A stretch of 64,000 bases of DNA, taken from UBA4582 sp002389265. Lineage in GTDB: Bacteria; Pseudomonadota; Gammaproteobacteria; Pseudomonadales; Azotimanducaceae. The DNA lies in the NCBI GenBank assembly GCA_943788825.1, contig CALSRT010000004.1:1-64000 (forward strand), written 5' to 3'. Of this stretch, positions 34,371-42,529 are shown piece by piece. The position numbers were made by a program, and so were the translations under genes. Position 1 is the stretch's first letter, and the number at the start of each line of letters is the position of its first letter. The notes under the pieces were generated by a model. It saw only the letters and a list, made by a program, of their open reading frames with translations, was not told where the DNA came from and searched no databases.

Positions 34371-34406
34371 TTTGCTATTCACTTTGCTATTCATTTTTCT
34401 ATTCAC
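34371..34406. repeat. 12-bp tandem repeat x3 across the stop codon of the DoxX gene
   Basis: Units TTTGCTATTCAC, TTTGCTATTCAT and TTTTCTATTCAC. Read on the minus strand each gives TGAATAG, so TGA and TAG recur in two frames. The DoxX stop (34399-34401) is in the last copy. Confidence 0.85.
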
Positions 34407-34824
34407 TTAGGGCAGACGTCATTCGCTTTGGATCTTTGGTTGACCACCAAATCAGCAGGAGCAAAAAGCCCTGCACAATCAAGCGCAACATATAAACCGA
34501 CTGTGGCGCTTGCGGGAATAGTTCCGGGTTCATCAACATGTGTACATTGGCCGGTGTCACCGCGATAGTTAAGGCGATAAGCCCCCAACCAGCCCAAGGG
34601 CGATACCTTGGCAAGAGTACCAACAGGGCCAACACAATCTCAACGACACCCGAAATATAGACAGCCCAAACGGGACTGGGCACCCAAGGTGGAACGATTG
34701 CCACAAAAAAATCGGTACTAGTGAAGTGCCCTATGCCGCCAACGAAAAACCATAGAAAGACGAACCCTTGACCTAAGGTTTTGAGTTTTATTACAGACAC
34801 ATCATTGTTCATTTTTTGTACCAT
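34399..34824 (-). CDS. DoxX family membrane protein
   Basis: 141 aa with four membrane segments: VFLWFFVGGIGHF, VWAVYISGVVEIVLALLVLL, WAGWGLIALTIAVTPANVHMLM and LRLIVQGFLLLLIWW. The GGIGHF and VEIVLALLVLLP motifs, and NVHMLM, are standard for the DoxX/DUF2306-like family. Function is poorly known (linked to redox or sulfur stress in some species). Confidence 0.85.
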   Translation of the reverse strand: MVQKMNNDVSVIKLKTLGQGFVFLWFFVGGIGHFTSTDFFVAIVPPWVPSPVWAVYISGVVEIVLALLVLLPRYRPWAGWGLIALTIAVTPANVHMLMNPELFPQAPQSVYMLRLIVQGFLLLLIWWSTKDPKRMTSALSE

Positions 34825-34981
34825 TTCGATTGGCGTTACAGGTTGTCACGAACATCAAATTATCATTCAAACACGTATAGTGACCAGCCTTATAAAACAT
34901 TGCTTGATACCCTCAGACGCCGGACACCAAATATATGCTATTGTGCAGCTCCTTTAACTGCTTCTCAATTTCTACGGTCCC

Positions 34982-36061
34982 ATGTCTAATTTCCAACTGA
35001 CTATTATTGCTGGCTCTGCCGCGCGTCAACGCCTGGCCAGCGAGGGCTGGCGCCCGGAATTGTTTACCGCCATGGTCGGCGCATCTGGTGGCGCAAAACT
35101 GCTGGGCTTAGGCTACCTGGACCGATATCTGTTCGGTGAATATTTGAGTCGCTCGAGTCATCCCATGGAGCTTTATGGATCCTCAATCGGCAGTTGGCGG
35201 CACTCGGCACTTGCTTGCCGTAATCCATCTGAGGCAATAGCAACTCTGCAAGATCGTTATCTGAACCAGAAATGGTTAGAGGATGATCCACGATCGCCCA
35301 CCGAGGTTGTTGATGGTTTGTGTGAATGGGTGCTGGATAGTTTTTTGACGCCAAGTGACATTAGTCATATCGCAAATAATCGCCGTTTTCGAACACATAT
35401 CGTCACCGCAAGAGGCCTAGGATTAAACAGCCACCAACAAAAACTAATGCTTGCCCTTGGCATGGGTAAAGCTGCCGCTCTCAATATGATCAACCGACAG
35501 TTGCTCGCGCATAGTTTCCAGCGCGTCGTGTTTAGCTCAGGCACTAGCGAGTCGTTTGTGTTCAAGGATTTCGATACCGAGCACATTGAACTCAACTCAT
35601 ACAACCTACGGTCGGCTTTGTTAGCTAGCGGCTCTATTCCCTTTCTCATGTCAGGTCAACGGGACATTTTGGGCGCACCACTTGGTCACTATTGGGATGG
35701 CGGCATCATTGATTACCATTTTGACTTTACTAATTGCACTGGCGACGGCTTGATTTTGTATCCGCATTTTTCCGATCAAGTCGTGACAGGCTGGTTCGAC
35801 AAAGGCTTAAGCTGGCGACGAAACAGTAATCGCAACAGCCCTCAAGCACTTGATAATGTGGTCATCGTCGCGCCATCCAAGGCTTACATTGCGTCGTTGC
35901 CCTACGCAAAGATCCCAGATCGGCGGGACTTCCAAAAAATGTCACAGGCAACACGAATGGCATACTGGAGCGAATGCGTTTCTGCGAGCCAAGCATTAGC
36001 GGACGCCTTTATTGAGGTGATTGAATCCTCAGACCCACTGCGGTTCGTTGTCGATCCGTGA
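34982..36061 (+). CDS. Patatin-like phospholipase family protein
   Basis: 359 aa. The nucleophile motif is VGASGGAKLLGL (G-x-S-x-G form) and the second catalytic residue is the Asp of YWDGGIIDYH (DGG box), together giving the Ser-Asp dyad. The oxyanion-hole Gly-rich loop expected before the nucleophile is weak (LTIIAGSAARQRL), which makes this a divergent patatin. SALLASGSIPFLM precedes the DGG motif as in the family. It probably cleaves acyl esters of lipids in the cytoplasm or at the membrane. Confidence 0.8.
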   Translation: MSNFQLTIIAGSAARQRLASEGWRPELFTAMVGASGGAKLLGLGYLDRYLFGEYLSRSSHPMELYGSSIGSWRHSALACRNPSEAIATLQDRYLNQKWLEDDPRSPTEVVDGLCEWVLDSFLTPSDISHIANNRRFRTHIVTARGLGLNSHQQKLMLALGMGKAAALNMINRQLLAHSFQRVVFSSGTSESFVFKDFDTEHIELNSYNLRSALLASGSIPFLMSGQRDILGAPLGHYWDGGIIDYHFDFTNCTGDGLILYPHFSDQVVTGWFDKGLSWRRNSNRNSPQALDNVVIVAPSKAYIASLPYAKIPDRRDFQKMSQATRMAYWSECVSASQALADAFIEVIESSDPLRFVVDP

Positions 36062-36073
36062 CAACCATGTGCA

Positions 36074-36097
36074 ATCTTCGCGGCTTACCGCGAAGAT
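36074..36097 (+). terminator. Strong hairpin after the patatin gene
   Basis: ATCTTCGCGG and CCGCGAAGAT pair perfectly around a CTTA loop, 13 bases after the stop, and are followed by an AT-rich but not pure T stretch (CTTATATTATTAATTTT). Confidence 0.6.
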
Positions 36098-36188
36098 GTA
36101 CCACTTATATTATTAATTTTCGCACAGAATCCAAACTGACTCGCGCGGCCTTACGTAGACATTTCACAAGCGATGACGAAAACCCACT

Positions 36189-36467
36189 ATGCCTTATACC
36201 GAGCTAGAAAAATCAAGAGTTATAGAAATGGCCTGGGAAGATAGAACGCCCTTTGAGGCCATCGAATTGCAGTTTGGGCTGAATGAGTCCGCAGTGATCG
36301 TCTTGATGCGCACCCAATTACAACCACGCAGCTTCAAACGCTGGCGCAAACGCGTCACTGGACGCCAAACAAAACACGGCGCAATGAGGAACCCCGCCGT
36401 CAGTCGAGGCCACTGCCCAACGCAATATAAAATAAAATCCGCTAAGAACACCAAGGCAAGACGTTAA
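36189..36467 (+). CDS. TIGR03643 family protein
   Basis: 92 aa. The N-terminal core IEMAWEDRTPFEAIELQFGLNESAVIVLMR followed by FKRWRKRVTGRQTKH is the diagnostic pattern of this short family, a likely helix-turn-helix or RNA/DNA-binding helical protein of unknown role. The C-terminal 30 residues are basic and less conserved. ATG 36189 is the start. Confidence 0.85.
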   Translation: MPYTELEKSRVIEMAWEDRTPFEAIELQFGLNESAVIVLMRTQLQPRSFKRWRKRVTGRQTKHGAMRNPAVSRGHCPTQYKIKSAKNTKARR

Positions 36468-36666
36468 CCCATCATCAACACCAATTTTTTCTGCCTTAGG
36501 GCCTGCAGCGAGCCGTCATATTCCCCTCGCCAAAGACGCCGTTATTACTGACGTCAATCGCGAATTCAAACCCCGCAACAAGCCAGCAAACCTGCGCACG
36601 CTCGCCCTGGACACTCATCGTGAGCGCCCTCGTCTCATCATTATTTTTTTCACACTGGTCATTCGC

Positions 36667-37131
36667 CTACTCAATATTGAGCGCCAGCCTCAACATGTCG
36701 TAGTGCTGCAGGCCATTTTCATAAATCGGTTCATTATAGTTATCTAGAAAATAGTCTTTTACAACATGCACTACCCTAAAACCGAACCGTTGATAAAATG
36801 TCAATTGATAGCCAAAAGTACCGGTACCCAAAACAACCCTGGCAACTTTTCGATTGCCCAGTTCAGCAATTACAAATTCAAGCAAAGCTGCCCCAACGCC
36901 TTGACCTTGGATACTCGGTAGTGAAGCTATATTGAATAACTCGATTTCATTGTCAGTGTTCATATTGATTACGCAGGCACCGACAATCTCATCATCTCTA
37001 TAAGCTCCAAAACAGGTTGCGTCTATTAAATAATCGCGAACCTTCATCTCCGAAGGGTCCGCAAGGAGTAATAAACTTAACGGTATCGATTCGACAGAAA
37101 TCTCACGACATTTGATCAACGTGCTCTCCAA
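36667..37131 (-). CDS. GNAT family N-acetyltransferase, YvbK-like
   Basis: 154 aa. The acetyl-CoA motif is NIASLPSIQGQGVGAALLEFVI, then KVARVVLGTGTFGYQLTFYQRFGF; LGTGTF-x-QLxFYQRxGF is the signature of the YvbK-like branch. The gene is followed by an AT-rich, gene-poor stretch and may be an accessory gene. Confidence 0.88.
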   Translation of the reverse strand: MESTLIKCREISVESIPLSLLLLADPSEMKVRDYLIDATCFGAYRDDEIVGACVINMNTDNEIELFNIASLPSIQGQGVGAALLEFVIAELGNRKVARVVLGTGTFGYQLTFYQRFGFRVVHVVKDYFLDNYNEPIYENGLQHYDMLRLALNIE

Positions 37132-37533
37132 AGTGAAACCCCAATTAACGCTTCGAGACTCGTCTCAAACGCAGTGCTGGGGATGAATATTCATGGTTTG
37201 ACCGCCATTATAGTGGACTTACCAGAACTTATTTCAGACGCTAATGGGGCTTCTGATGCACCTCTGATGCACTGGCGAGTTACGAATCAACTCGTGGATC
37301 AGGAGACCGTAAATATAACGTCGAACACGGGCTGAAGTAAAACTCCATCGCTTTCTCTTTGACGCGTTGCTGATATCCGTAACCGTTAAGGACCAGTAGC
37401 TACGATCCGACCCTAATCGTCGCACGGACGCTCTCAGGCAGATCTAACGACTCATCACAGCCCAGGTGAATTTCTCTCCTTGCCCACAATAGCCAGGCTT
37501 CGAGCATAGGGAGCGGCCTGTGCAGACCGCATA
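37132..37533. other. 402-bp stretch without a recognised gene
   Basis: I see no convincing gene. A 63-codon minus-strand frame (37234-37425) has a basic composition and no RBS or recognised family. A short direct repeat (CTTCTGATGCAC / CTCTGATGCACT) sits near 37250-37272. The start of the GNAT gene's promoter should lie at the left end. Confidence 0.45.
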
Positions 37534-37938
37534 TTATTGTTGGCGAGCAAGCTCATTGAGCGCGTCAATAGCTTTATCTGCCAGGTTCTTCTGAACAAAG
37601 ATATGATCATGGTAATAACCTGCGATTACATTTGCGCTAATACCATGCTCGCCGAGTTTGGTGGCGAATGCGGCCGTCAAACCAACTGCATCGAGGCTAG
37701 AATAGACACTAAGTGTGATTCCCTTGAAAACAGACTCATAATGTAGACTTTTCTCATCAGCCTTATTCTTGGGGATCACTAAGGTTAGGCCTTCTAACTC
37801 CCTGATCATAGCTATGGGCTCTAAATCCAAGTAATCGCCATATTTCGCCTTTGGGAACGTGCAAAATACATACTCCCCATCGATAAGAGTCGGGGATATA
37901 GATGTCACTAGTTTTTGTAAATCTATCTCACCTCTCAT
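37534..37938 (-). CDS. ACT-domain protein (two-domain, amino-acid-binding regulator type)
   Basis: 134 aa from ATG 37938, chosen for AGGATC 7 bases upstream; an earlier start at 37989 is possible. Two short ACT-like units: VTSISPTLIDGEYVFCTFP...LEGLTLVIPK and ITLSVYSSLDAVGLTAAFATKLGEHGISANVIAGYYHDHIFVQ. The last phrase is typical of DUF2241/ACT proteins. Probably binds a small ligand; no partner enzyme is adjacent. Confidence 0.8.
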   Translation of the reverse strand: MRGEIDLQKLVTSISPTLIDGEYVFCTFPKAKYGDYLDLEPIAMIRELEGLTLVIPKNKADEKSLHYESVFKGITLSVYSSLDAVGLTAAFATKLGEHGISANVIAGYYHDHIFVQKNLADKAIDALNELARQQ

Positions 37939-38006
37939 AGATGATCCTGTTGGCCAGCGTCGCTTGATAGCATTAATGGTACGCGACAAGCAATCGGTTA
38001 AGAAGA

Positions 38007-38103
38007 GATCGGGGCGGAGTAAAATTAAGGCTATATTTTACCCCGACCCTATTTATCTCTTTATCTTATTTTACCCCGACCCTATTTATCTCTATTTATC
38101 TTT
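38007..38103. repeat. Duplicated TTTTACCCCGACCCTATTTATC block and palindrome at the DUF1294 3' end
   Basis: Two copies of a ~33-bp block containing ATTTTACCCCGACCC then TATTTATCTCT (38035-38067 and 38068-38103). Upstream GGGGCGGAGTAAAAT (38010-38024) pairs imperfectly with the first block, making a long hairpin. The right end reaches the stop codon of the DUF1294 gene, and on the minus strand the block is full of TAA and TAG. Related to the motif at 16861 and 28524. Confidence 0.7.
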
Positions 38104-38479
38104 ATCCAAGTTTGGATCCGCCAATTGGGATGAGCAACCAGGAAAGCAGCGCGCAGTTTAGCGCGACGGTTATCCAGTAAACGAAGCGAAAAAACTGTTT
38201 CTTAGATTTATGGCGCAGTTTTTGTTGGGCGACCAAGGCGCCTGGCCAGCCCCCTACCAGTGATAATAAATGCAGGGTGCTTTCGCTTGTACGCCAAGTT
38301 CCCTTAGTCGCTGCTGATTTATCTATAGCGTACACGGTAAAAGTGATTATGCTCACCACCATGTAAAAAGCTAAAACTAAAGGGTCTATTTGGGTAGTCA
38401 ATACAGAAACACCCATAATGGCGAAAAAAATATAGACTACGATGATCGACCATGACCCATCTGTTTTGTTTCGCGTCAT
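38102..38479 (-). CDS. DUF1294 membrane protein
   Basis: 125 aa. After two N-terminal hydrophobic segments, the DUF1294 signature appears: VYAIDKSAATKGTWRTSESTLHLLSLVGGWPGALVAQQKLRHKSKKQFFRFVYWITVALN. This form lacks the N-terminal cold-shock domain that many relatives have. Function is unknown. The 3' end lies at the duplicated repeat block. Confidence 0.88.
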   Translation of the reverse strand: MTRNKTDGSWSIIVVYIFFAIMGVSVLTTQIDPLVLAFYMVVSIITFTVYAIDKSAATKGTWRTSESTLHLLSLVGGWPGALVAQQKLRHKSKKQFFRFVYWITVALNCALLSWLLIPIGGSKLG

Positions 38480-38706
38480 ATATTCACTGACCCTCCAAAA
38501 ATATTGCTGTCATCCTACAGGGCCGACCTTGTCTATCGACGGAGATATTTCATGTTACTAGATGGTTGCTCTCGGGTCACCGACCGCGGTTACTGAAAGC
38601 TTTAATGTGAACAAAATTCTGCTACGGAAATCATCACAAGGAGGGTGAGAAGTGTCTACTGAACTAGTGATGATTCAGAGTGTTCGAGCAGCTTGCTGCG
38701 GAAAAA

Positions 38707-38730
38707 CGCCTTCAACTGCATGTTAGGTGC
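38707..38730. other. attC-like half site, left of the GNAT gene
   Basis: CGCCTTCAACTGCATGTTAGGTGC has the layout of an attC right half: an inner CTTCAAC-type box, a 5-base spacer, then the core GTTAGGT (GTTRRRY). The matching other half is not seen within 150 bp. Suggestive, not proven. Confidence 0.4.
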
Positions 38731-38748
38731 CTACCAGTCTTGCCTTCG

Positions 38749-39231
38749 TCATAACCATTTATACATGACCAATGCATCAACATAACCCAGGCTAGGGTGA
38801 TTAAACGCCTGTGGCAGTCTACCTACTGTTTCAAATCCGAGATTTCCCCACAGCCTGACCGCTCCCTCATTTGTAGCAGCAACGAAGTTGAATTGCATTG
38901 CTTTGTATCCCAGTTTCGTCGCTAACTCTTGCGAGTGTTCACACATGGAGCTAGCCAATCCGCGACCTCGAGCCTGCGAAGACACCATATAACCACAATT
39001 GCAAACATGGTCCCCGGGGCCTGCATTGTTGGTTTTGATGAAATAGGTTCCAAGGATGCTGCCTTTCTCCTCAAACACAAATGTTTTTCGAGGGTAGGTC
39101 ATCCACTCCCATTGAGCTTGTTCTTCGTCAATGTCGGTCGGATATGCATAGGTCTCGCCTAGTCTTGCGATCTCTCGAAAGATCGGCCAGATGCCCTCCC
39201 AATCCGCTAATGCTGCTTCCCTGATATTCAT
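38749..39231 (-). CDS. GNAT family N-acetyltransferase, possible gene cassette
   Basis: 160 aa. Acetyl-CoA motif: CGYMVSSQARGRGLASSMCEHSQELA (Q-x-R-G-x-G/A form), then AMQFNFVAATNEGAVRLWGNLGFETVG and a GYVDALVMYKWL end. The YMV-QARGRGL and FN-V-TNE-A-LW elements fit the YjgM/Pat-like acetyltransferases common among integron cassettes. It is flanked at both ends by attC-like core sequences (GTTAGGT at 38722, and its complement at 39252), so it may have arrived as a cassette. Confidence 0.85.
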   Translation of the reverse strand: MNIREAALADWEGIWPIFREIARLGETYAYPTDIDEEQAQWEWMTYPRKTFVFEEKGSILGTYFIKTNNAGPGDHVCNCGYMVSSQARGRGLASSMCEHSQELATKLGYKAMQFNFVAATNEGAVRLWGNLGFETVGRLPQAFNHPSLGYVDALVMYKWL

Positions 39232-39249
39232 TGCATATGTCTCGCGATG

Positions 39250-39269
39250 GCACCTAACACTCAGTTAAG
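39250..39269. other. attC-like half site, right of the GNAT gene
   Basis: GCACCTAACACTCAGTTAAG contains ACCTAAC (RYYYAAC form), a 5-base spacer and GTTAAG; on the minus strand it reads CTTAACTGAGTGTTAGGT, like the right half of many attC sites (CTTAAC...GTTAGRY). The other half is absent; the IS3 remnant begins about 100 bp to the right. Confidence 0.45.
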
Positions 39270-39371
39270 TCACGTGGACGCTCTGGCGCCTGGGTCGCAT
39301 AGGCAAGTGACAGGATGCCAGCGACCTTTCCCTCATCTTTAGTGCCATCTCATCGATGAGAATCTTCAACT

Positions 39372-39690
39372 TTATGCTGCTTGCTGTGCGAACACAACAG
39401 GTGGAAAATAGCTAAGTAAGCTATGCGGGTGAACCTGGTTGTAGTGCTTTCGCCATTGATTTCTTTCTACTCTTCCCTCGTCCAGCGATCTGAACCAGTT
39501 CGCGCTCAAGCATTCCTTGCAAAGCTTGCCGTTGAGGCTTTCGACGAACGCGTTCTGAGTGGGCTTTCCCGGTTGTATAAAGCCAAGCGTGATACCCGTC
39601 TCCTTCGATCAAAAGAAAATGGCTTTACTGGTGAACTCTGTACCGTTGATTTCTGATCGAAACGTGGTTGGCAAACCAGCGGCAGGCTAC
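39372..39690 (-). mobile_element. IS3-family transposase (OrfB) C-terminal remnant
   Basis: One frame on the minus strand gives the tail of an IS3-family integrase-type transposase: GLPTTFRSEINGTEFTSKAIFF, a TGA stop, then ITLGFIQPGKPTQNAFVESLNGKL, followed by NWFRSLDEGR and HYNQVHPHSLLSYFPPVVF, ending in TAA at 39372. The FVESLNGK Glu is the last DDE residue; the second Asp (DNGTEF in intact copies) is replaced (EINGTEF). With an internal stop and no N-terminal part it is dead. No clear inverted repeats are seen. Confidence 0.8.
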
Positions 39691-39829
39691 CTGCGGCAAC
39701 GTGAACACAGCCCGTGAGTGTTTCGACAATATGCCATGGGTAACAACTGCGCCTTGCCGCAAAAAATTGCTTTGTGTGACGGCTACCTCGATAATGCGTA
39801 GCAAGAACTTTGAACGGTCATTTATCAAC

Positions 39830-39877
39830 AAATTCACGGCTCGACAAATTCAAGGCTCGACAAATTCAATTCTCAAC
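39830..39877. repeat. 16-bp tandem repeat x3 before the VOC gene
   Basis: Units AAATTCACGGCTCGAC, AAATTCAAGGCTCGAC and AAATTCAATTCTCAAC end 15 bases before the ATG of the VOC gene and cover its likely leader. Confidence 0.8.
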
Positions 39878-39892
39878 AAAAGGTAAGCAATC

Positions 39893-40273
39893 ATGTTCAG
39901 TCATATTATGGTAGGTGCCAACGACGTCGCAGCAGCGAAGGTCTTTTATGATGCGGTTCTCGGCACATTGGGCCATGGGCCAGGCACGATCGACCCAGCG
40001 GGTCGTTGTTTTTACATTACCCCCACGGGTATTTTCTCCATCAGCAAGCCGATTAATGACGAGCCTGCGAGCCACGGTAACGGCAGCACCATCGGCTTTG
40101 TCGCCGCGGACCCGGCAACCGCTGATAAATGGCATGCTGCGGGCATCGCTAATGGCGGCACCACCTGCGAAGATCTACCAGGCGTGCGTGAAGGCGGTAG
40201 CGGCAAGATGTATCTTGCCTATTTGCGTGACCCTTCAGGCAACAAAATTTGTGCCCTGCACCGCATGGCATAA
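39893..40273 (+). CDS. VOC (glyoxalase/bleomycin resistance fold) family protein
   Basis: 126 aa. FSHIMVGANDVAAAKVFYDAVLGTLGH at the start and MYLAYLRDPSGNKICALHR at the end are typical, with His3 and late Glu/His positions as possible metal ligands. The middle has GFVAADPATADKWHAAGIANGG. Related proteins lie in many integron cassettes and may act in detoxification. AAAAGG lies about 10 bases before ATG. An attC-like stump follows 25 bp after the stop. Confidence 0.88.
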   Translation: MFSHIMVGANDVAAAKVFYDAVLGTLGHGPGTIDPAGRCFYITPTGIFSISKPINDEPASHGNGSTIGFVAADPATADKWHAAGIANGGTTCEDLPGVREGGSGKMYLAYLRDPSGNKICALHRMA

Positions 40274-40298
40274 GATCTATTTAGCACAGCAGTCGTGC

Positions 40299-40327
40299 GC
40301 CTAACACGTGCGATTGCTGCGTTAGAC
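40299..40327 (+). other. attC-like stump between the VOC gene and the dead kinase gene
   Basis: GCCTAAC (RYYYAAC) and GTTAGAC (GTTRRRY) flank only 15 bases, much shorter than a working attC. It stands 25 bp after the VOC stop and 7 bp before the next ATG, exactly where an attC would join two cassettes. May be a deleted attC. Confidence 0.4.
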
Positions 40328-40334
40328 TTCACGC

Positions 40335-40712
40335 ATGCAATCTGCCGAACTTTATCTATTTGCCGGACTGCCTGGGTCGGGAAAGTCGACCATAACCCAC
40401 GCTGTGGCTTAACAACCCGAATGTATGTACCTGCGAATTGACACCATCAAGCAAGCCCTGCGGGCTTTTCACGCAAACAATATCACCGGTGAGGGCCCTC
40501 ATCTTGCTTATAGCATGGCCGCTGACAACCTGCGTTTGGGCAGGAACATTATCGCCGATCCCTGCAATCCGATTCAGCTAACGCGCAATGCCTGGCAACA
40601 GGTATTAGACTGGGAATAAGACTCCTGGACCTCAGACTGAATCATCATTAAGACCACGGGCCGCACTGTAACAGCCAGCGTTAACGAACTCCTCGAGAAA
40701 CTCGATTCTTAA
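40335..40712 (+). pseudogene. P-loop AAA/zeta-toxin-like kinase, decayed
   Basis: The frame opens with YLFAGLPGSGKSTITHAVA (Walker A), meets TAA at 40407 where CAA (Gln) is expected, then continues QPECMYLRIDTIKQALRAF and ADNLRLGRNIIADPCNPIQLTRNAWQQVL, with TAA at 40617 and TGA soon after, and ends IIIKTTGRTVTASVNELLEKLDS in the same frame. Intact relatives are about 165-175 aa; here the segment between the Walker part and the C-terminal tail is shortened by about 40 residues. Two or three stops and a deletion show it is dead. Confidence 0.8.
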
Positions 40713-40800
40713 TTAGGCGCTCGCCGCAAAACCGAATTGCCTCAAACACCAAGCTAGCTACCCGCCGCCATCTCGGCTAAACAGCCGGTTTGCCCACCCA

Positions 40801-42252
40801 TCAAACCCGAAACAACTCCAGGTCCTCGTCGGTGGAGTGCGCGGTTAATAGCGAGATCAATACCAAAGACGGCAGGCCCACGAACCAACCTAGATAAGAT
40901 GCCGCAAAACCCCAGGGCTCACCTAAGATAGTCCAGACAACGGCGGAACTGCCGCCGAGAATAATGCTCCAGAACGCGCCGGTCGCGGTGGTTCTCGGCC
41001 AAAACAATAGACCCAGCATCGGGAAGAATAAACCTGCTGCCCCAAAGGTATAGGCATATAAGATCAGATCTAGCACATTGGGCACCATGTAGGCGATGAA
41101 AATGGCCAGAACACCCAGCAGTAGCGTTGTCACACGGGCGACACTCATGAGTTTGGCTTTGGTGGCTTGCGGGTTAATGCGCTTGTGATAGATGTCGTTG
41201 GTAAAGATCGCCACAGGCCCTATTAAACAGGAATCGGCGGTGGACATGACGGCGGCGATATAAGCGGCGATGACAAACCCGGCAATGCCGGCGGGCAAGA
41301 GTGTCATGATCATCATGGGCGTCGCCAATTCCGGATCGCTAAGATCCGGCATGAGCATTCGCGCGAACATACCCACCAAGGTGCTGCCGATTGCGAACAG
41401 GGGCCATTCAATGGGTACACCGGTCAGCAAAAAGGCGCGGGTGGCGGTTTTTTCATCTCGGGCCGCGACGATGCGCTGCATGGCCGCGATGGAAATAAAC
41501 CAGACGGGAAAAATCGCCAGGAACCAGCCCACCAGTTGCTTCCAACCAATGGCGGTGAAAGACAACATCGACTGAGTGGCATCAACGGCTGCGAAGTGGG
41601 CGACCATAGCACCCCAGCCACCGATCTTGTAAAACCCGATGGGTACCATTAAGAACAGAATACCGATCAACAACACAATCATTTGAAAGACGTCGGTATA
41701 GATCACGGCCTTTAACCCCCCCATGGCGGTATAGGCAAGGATGACGCCGCCAGCCACGACGATGGCTACCGTCAGGTCAAGGTCTAGCGTCACTTGCAGT
41801 AATTTGCCGCCGGCGATGACTTGCCCACCCACAAAGGAAAACCAAGCGAGACCGATGACCACCGCCGCCATAGTGCCCGTACGGGCATCAAATCGCGCCT
41901 CGAACAGATCGCCGGTAGTCAACCCACGAACGCGGTCTGACCAACGTTTAACTTTCGGGACCATTAAGAAAGACACCAACACTACGCTGAGCGCCGATAT
42001 CGCTACCAGCCAGGAAGCCGACAGGCCGAGGGTAAAACCCAGACCACCCATGGCAATGCTAAAACCGCCACCCAGGTCGGTGGCCGCGGTACTGGCGGTG
42101 GTTTGTGCGAGCCCCATATCTCTGTCGGCGGCCAGAAAAGACTCCACTTCGTCTTCACCTTTGGCGGACCGCATCACCCGCAGGCCGATGATAAGCAAGA
42201 TAGCGAAATAGCCACCAATGGCGATTAGATCAAGGTAATTCAACACAGACAT
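40801..42252 (-). CDS. Sodium:solute symporter family (SSS) transporter
   Basis: 483 aa from ATG 42252, with about 13 hydrophobic segments. The start YLDLIAIGGYFAILLIIGLRVMRSAKGEDEVESFLAADRDMG and the ATDLGGGFSIAMGGLGFTLG segment are typical of the SSS fold; the sodium-site region appears as AAYIAAVMSTADSCLIGPVAIFTNDIY, and a Leu-rich C-terminal segment follows. Substrate may be a carboxylate or amino acid. It diverges from a class III aminotransferase (277 bp), which may share substrate. Confidence 0.9.
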   Translation of the reverse strand: MSVLNYLDLIAIGGYFAILLIIGLRVMRSAKGEDEVESFLAADRDMGLAQTTASTAATDLGGGFSIAMGGLGFTLGLSASWLVAISALSVVLVSFLMVPKVKRWSDRVRGLTTGDLFEARFDARTGTMAAVVIGLAWFSFVGGQVIAGGKLLQVTLDLDLTVAIVVAGGVILAYTAMGGLKAVIYTDVFQMIVLLIGILFLMVPIGFYKIGGWGAMVAHFAAVDATQSMLSFTAIGWKQLVGWFLAIFPVWFISIAAMQRIVAARDEKTATRAFLLTGVPIEWPLFAIGSTLVGMFARMLMPDLSDPELATPMMIMTLLPAGIAGFVIAAYIAAVMSTADSCLIGPVAIFTNDIYHKRINPQATKAKLMSVARVTTLLLGVLAIFIAYMVPNVLDLILYAYTFGAAGLFFPMLGLLFWPRTTATGAFWSIILGGSSAVVWTILGEPWGFAASYLGWFVGLPSLVLISLLTAHSTDEDLELFRV

Positions 42253-42529
42253 CTCATGACAACGAATACCCGTTAACCTTAACCTGCACAAGGTGAACTC
42301 ACCAGTCTTAGCTCGCTGGCATACGCCTGTGTGAAAGATCCGCATGAGCCAGTCCTGCATCAATCTAACCCTGTATCTGCAGGACTAGCGAGGATCATGG
42401 GGCTGTGGCGAGACTACAGCAGCGTGATATCCCTGGCGAGTCTAAGCCGACTCAGTCTCGGGTTGGGGTTCTTATTCACCCAAGAAAAATCTATTATGCA
42501 GCCCTAGCCTTGAATATGAGTCTCACCCT

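Noticed and set aside
37234..37425. Basic 63-codon minus-strand frame
   Set aside because: No RBS, no recognisable motif; could be a transposase shred but nothing supports it.
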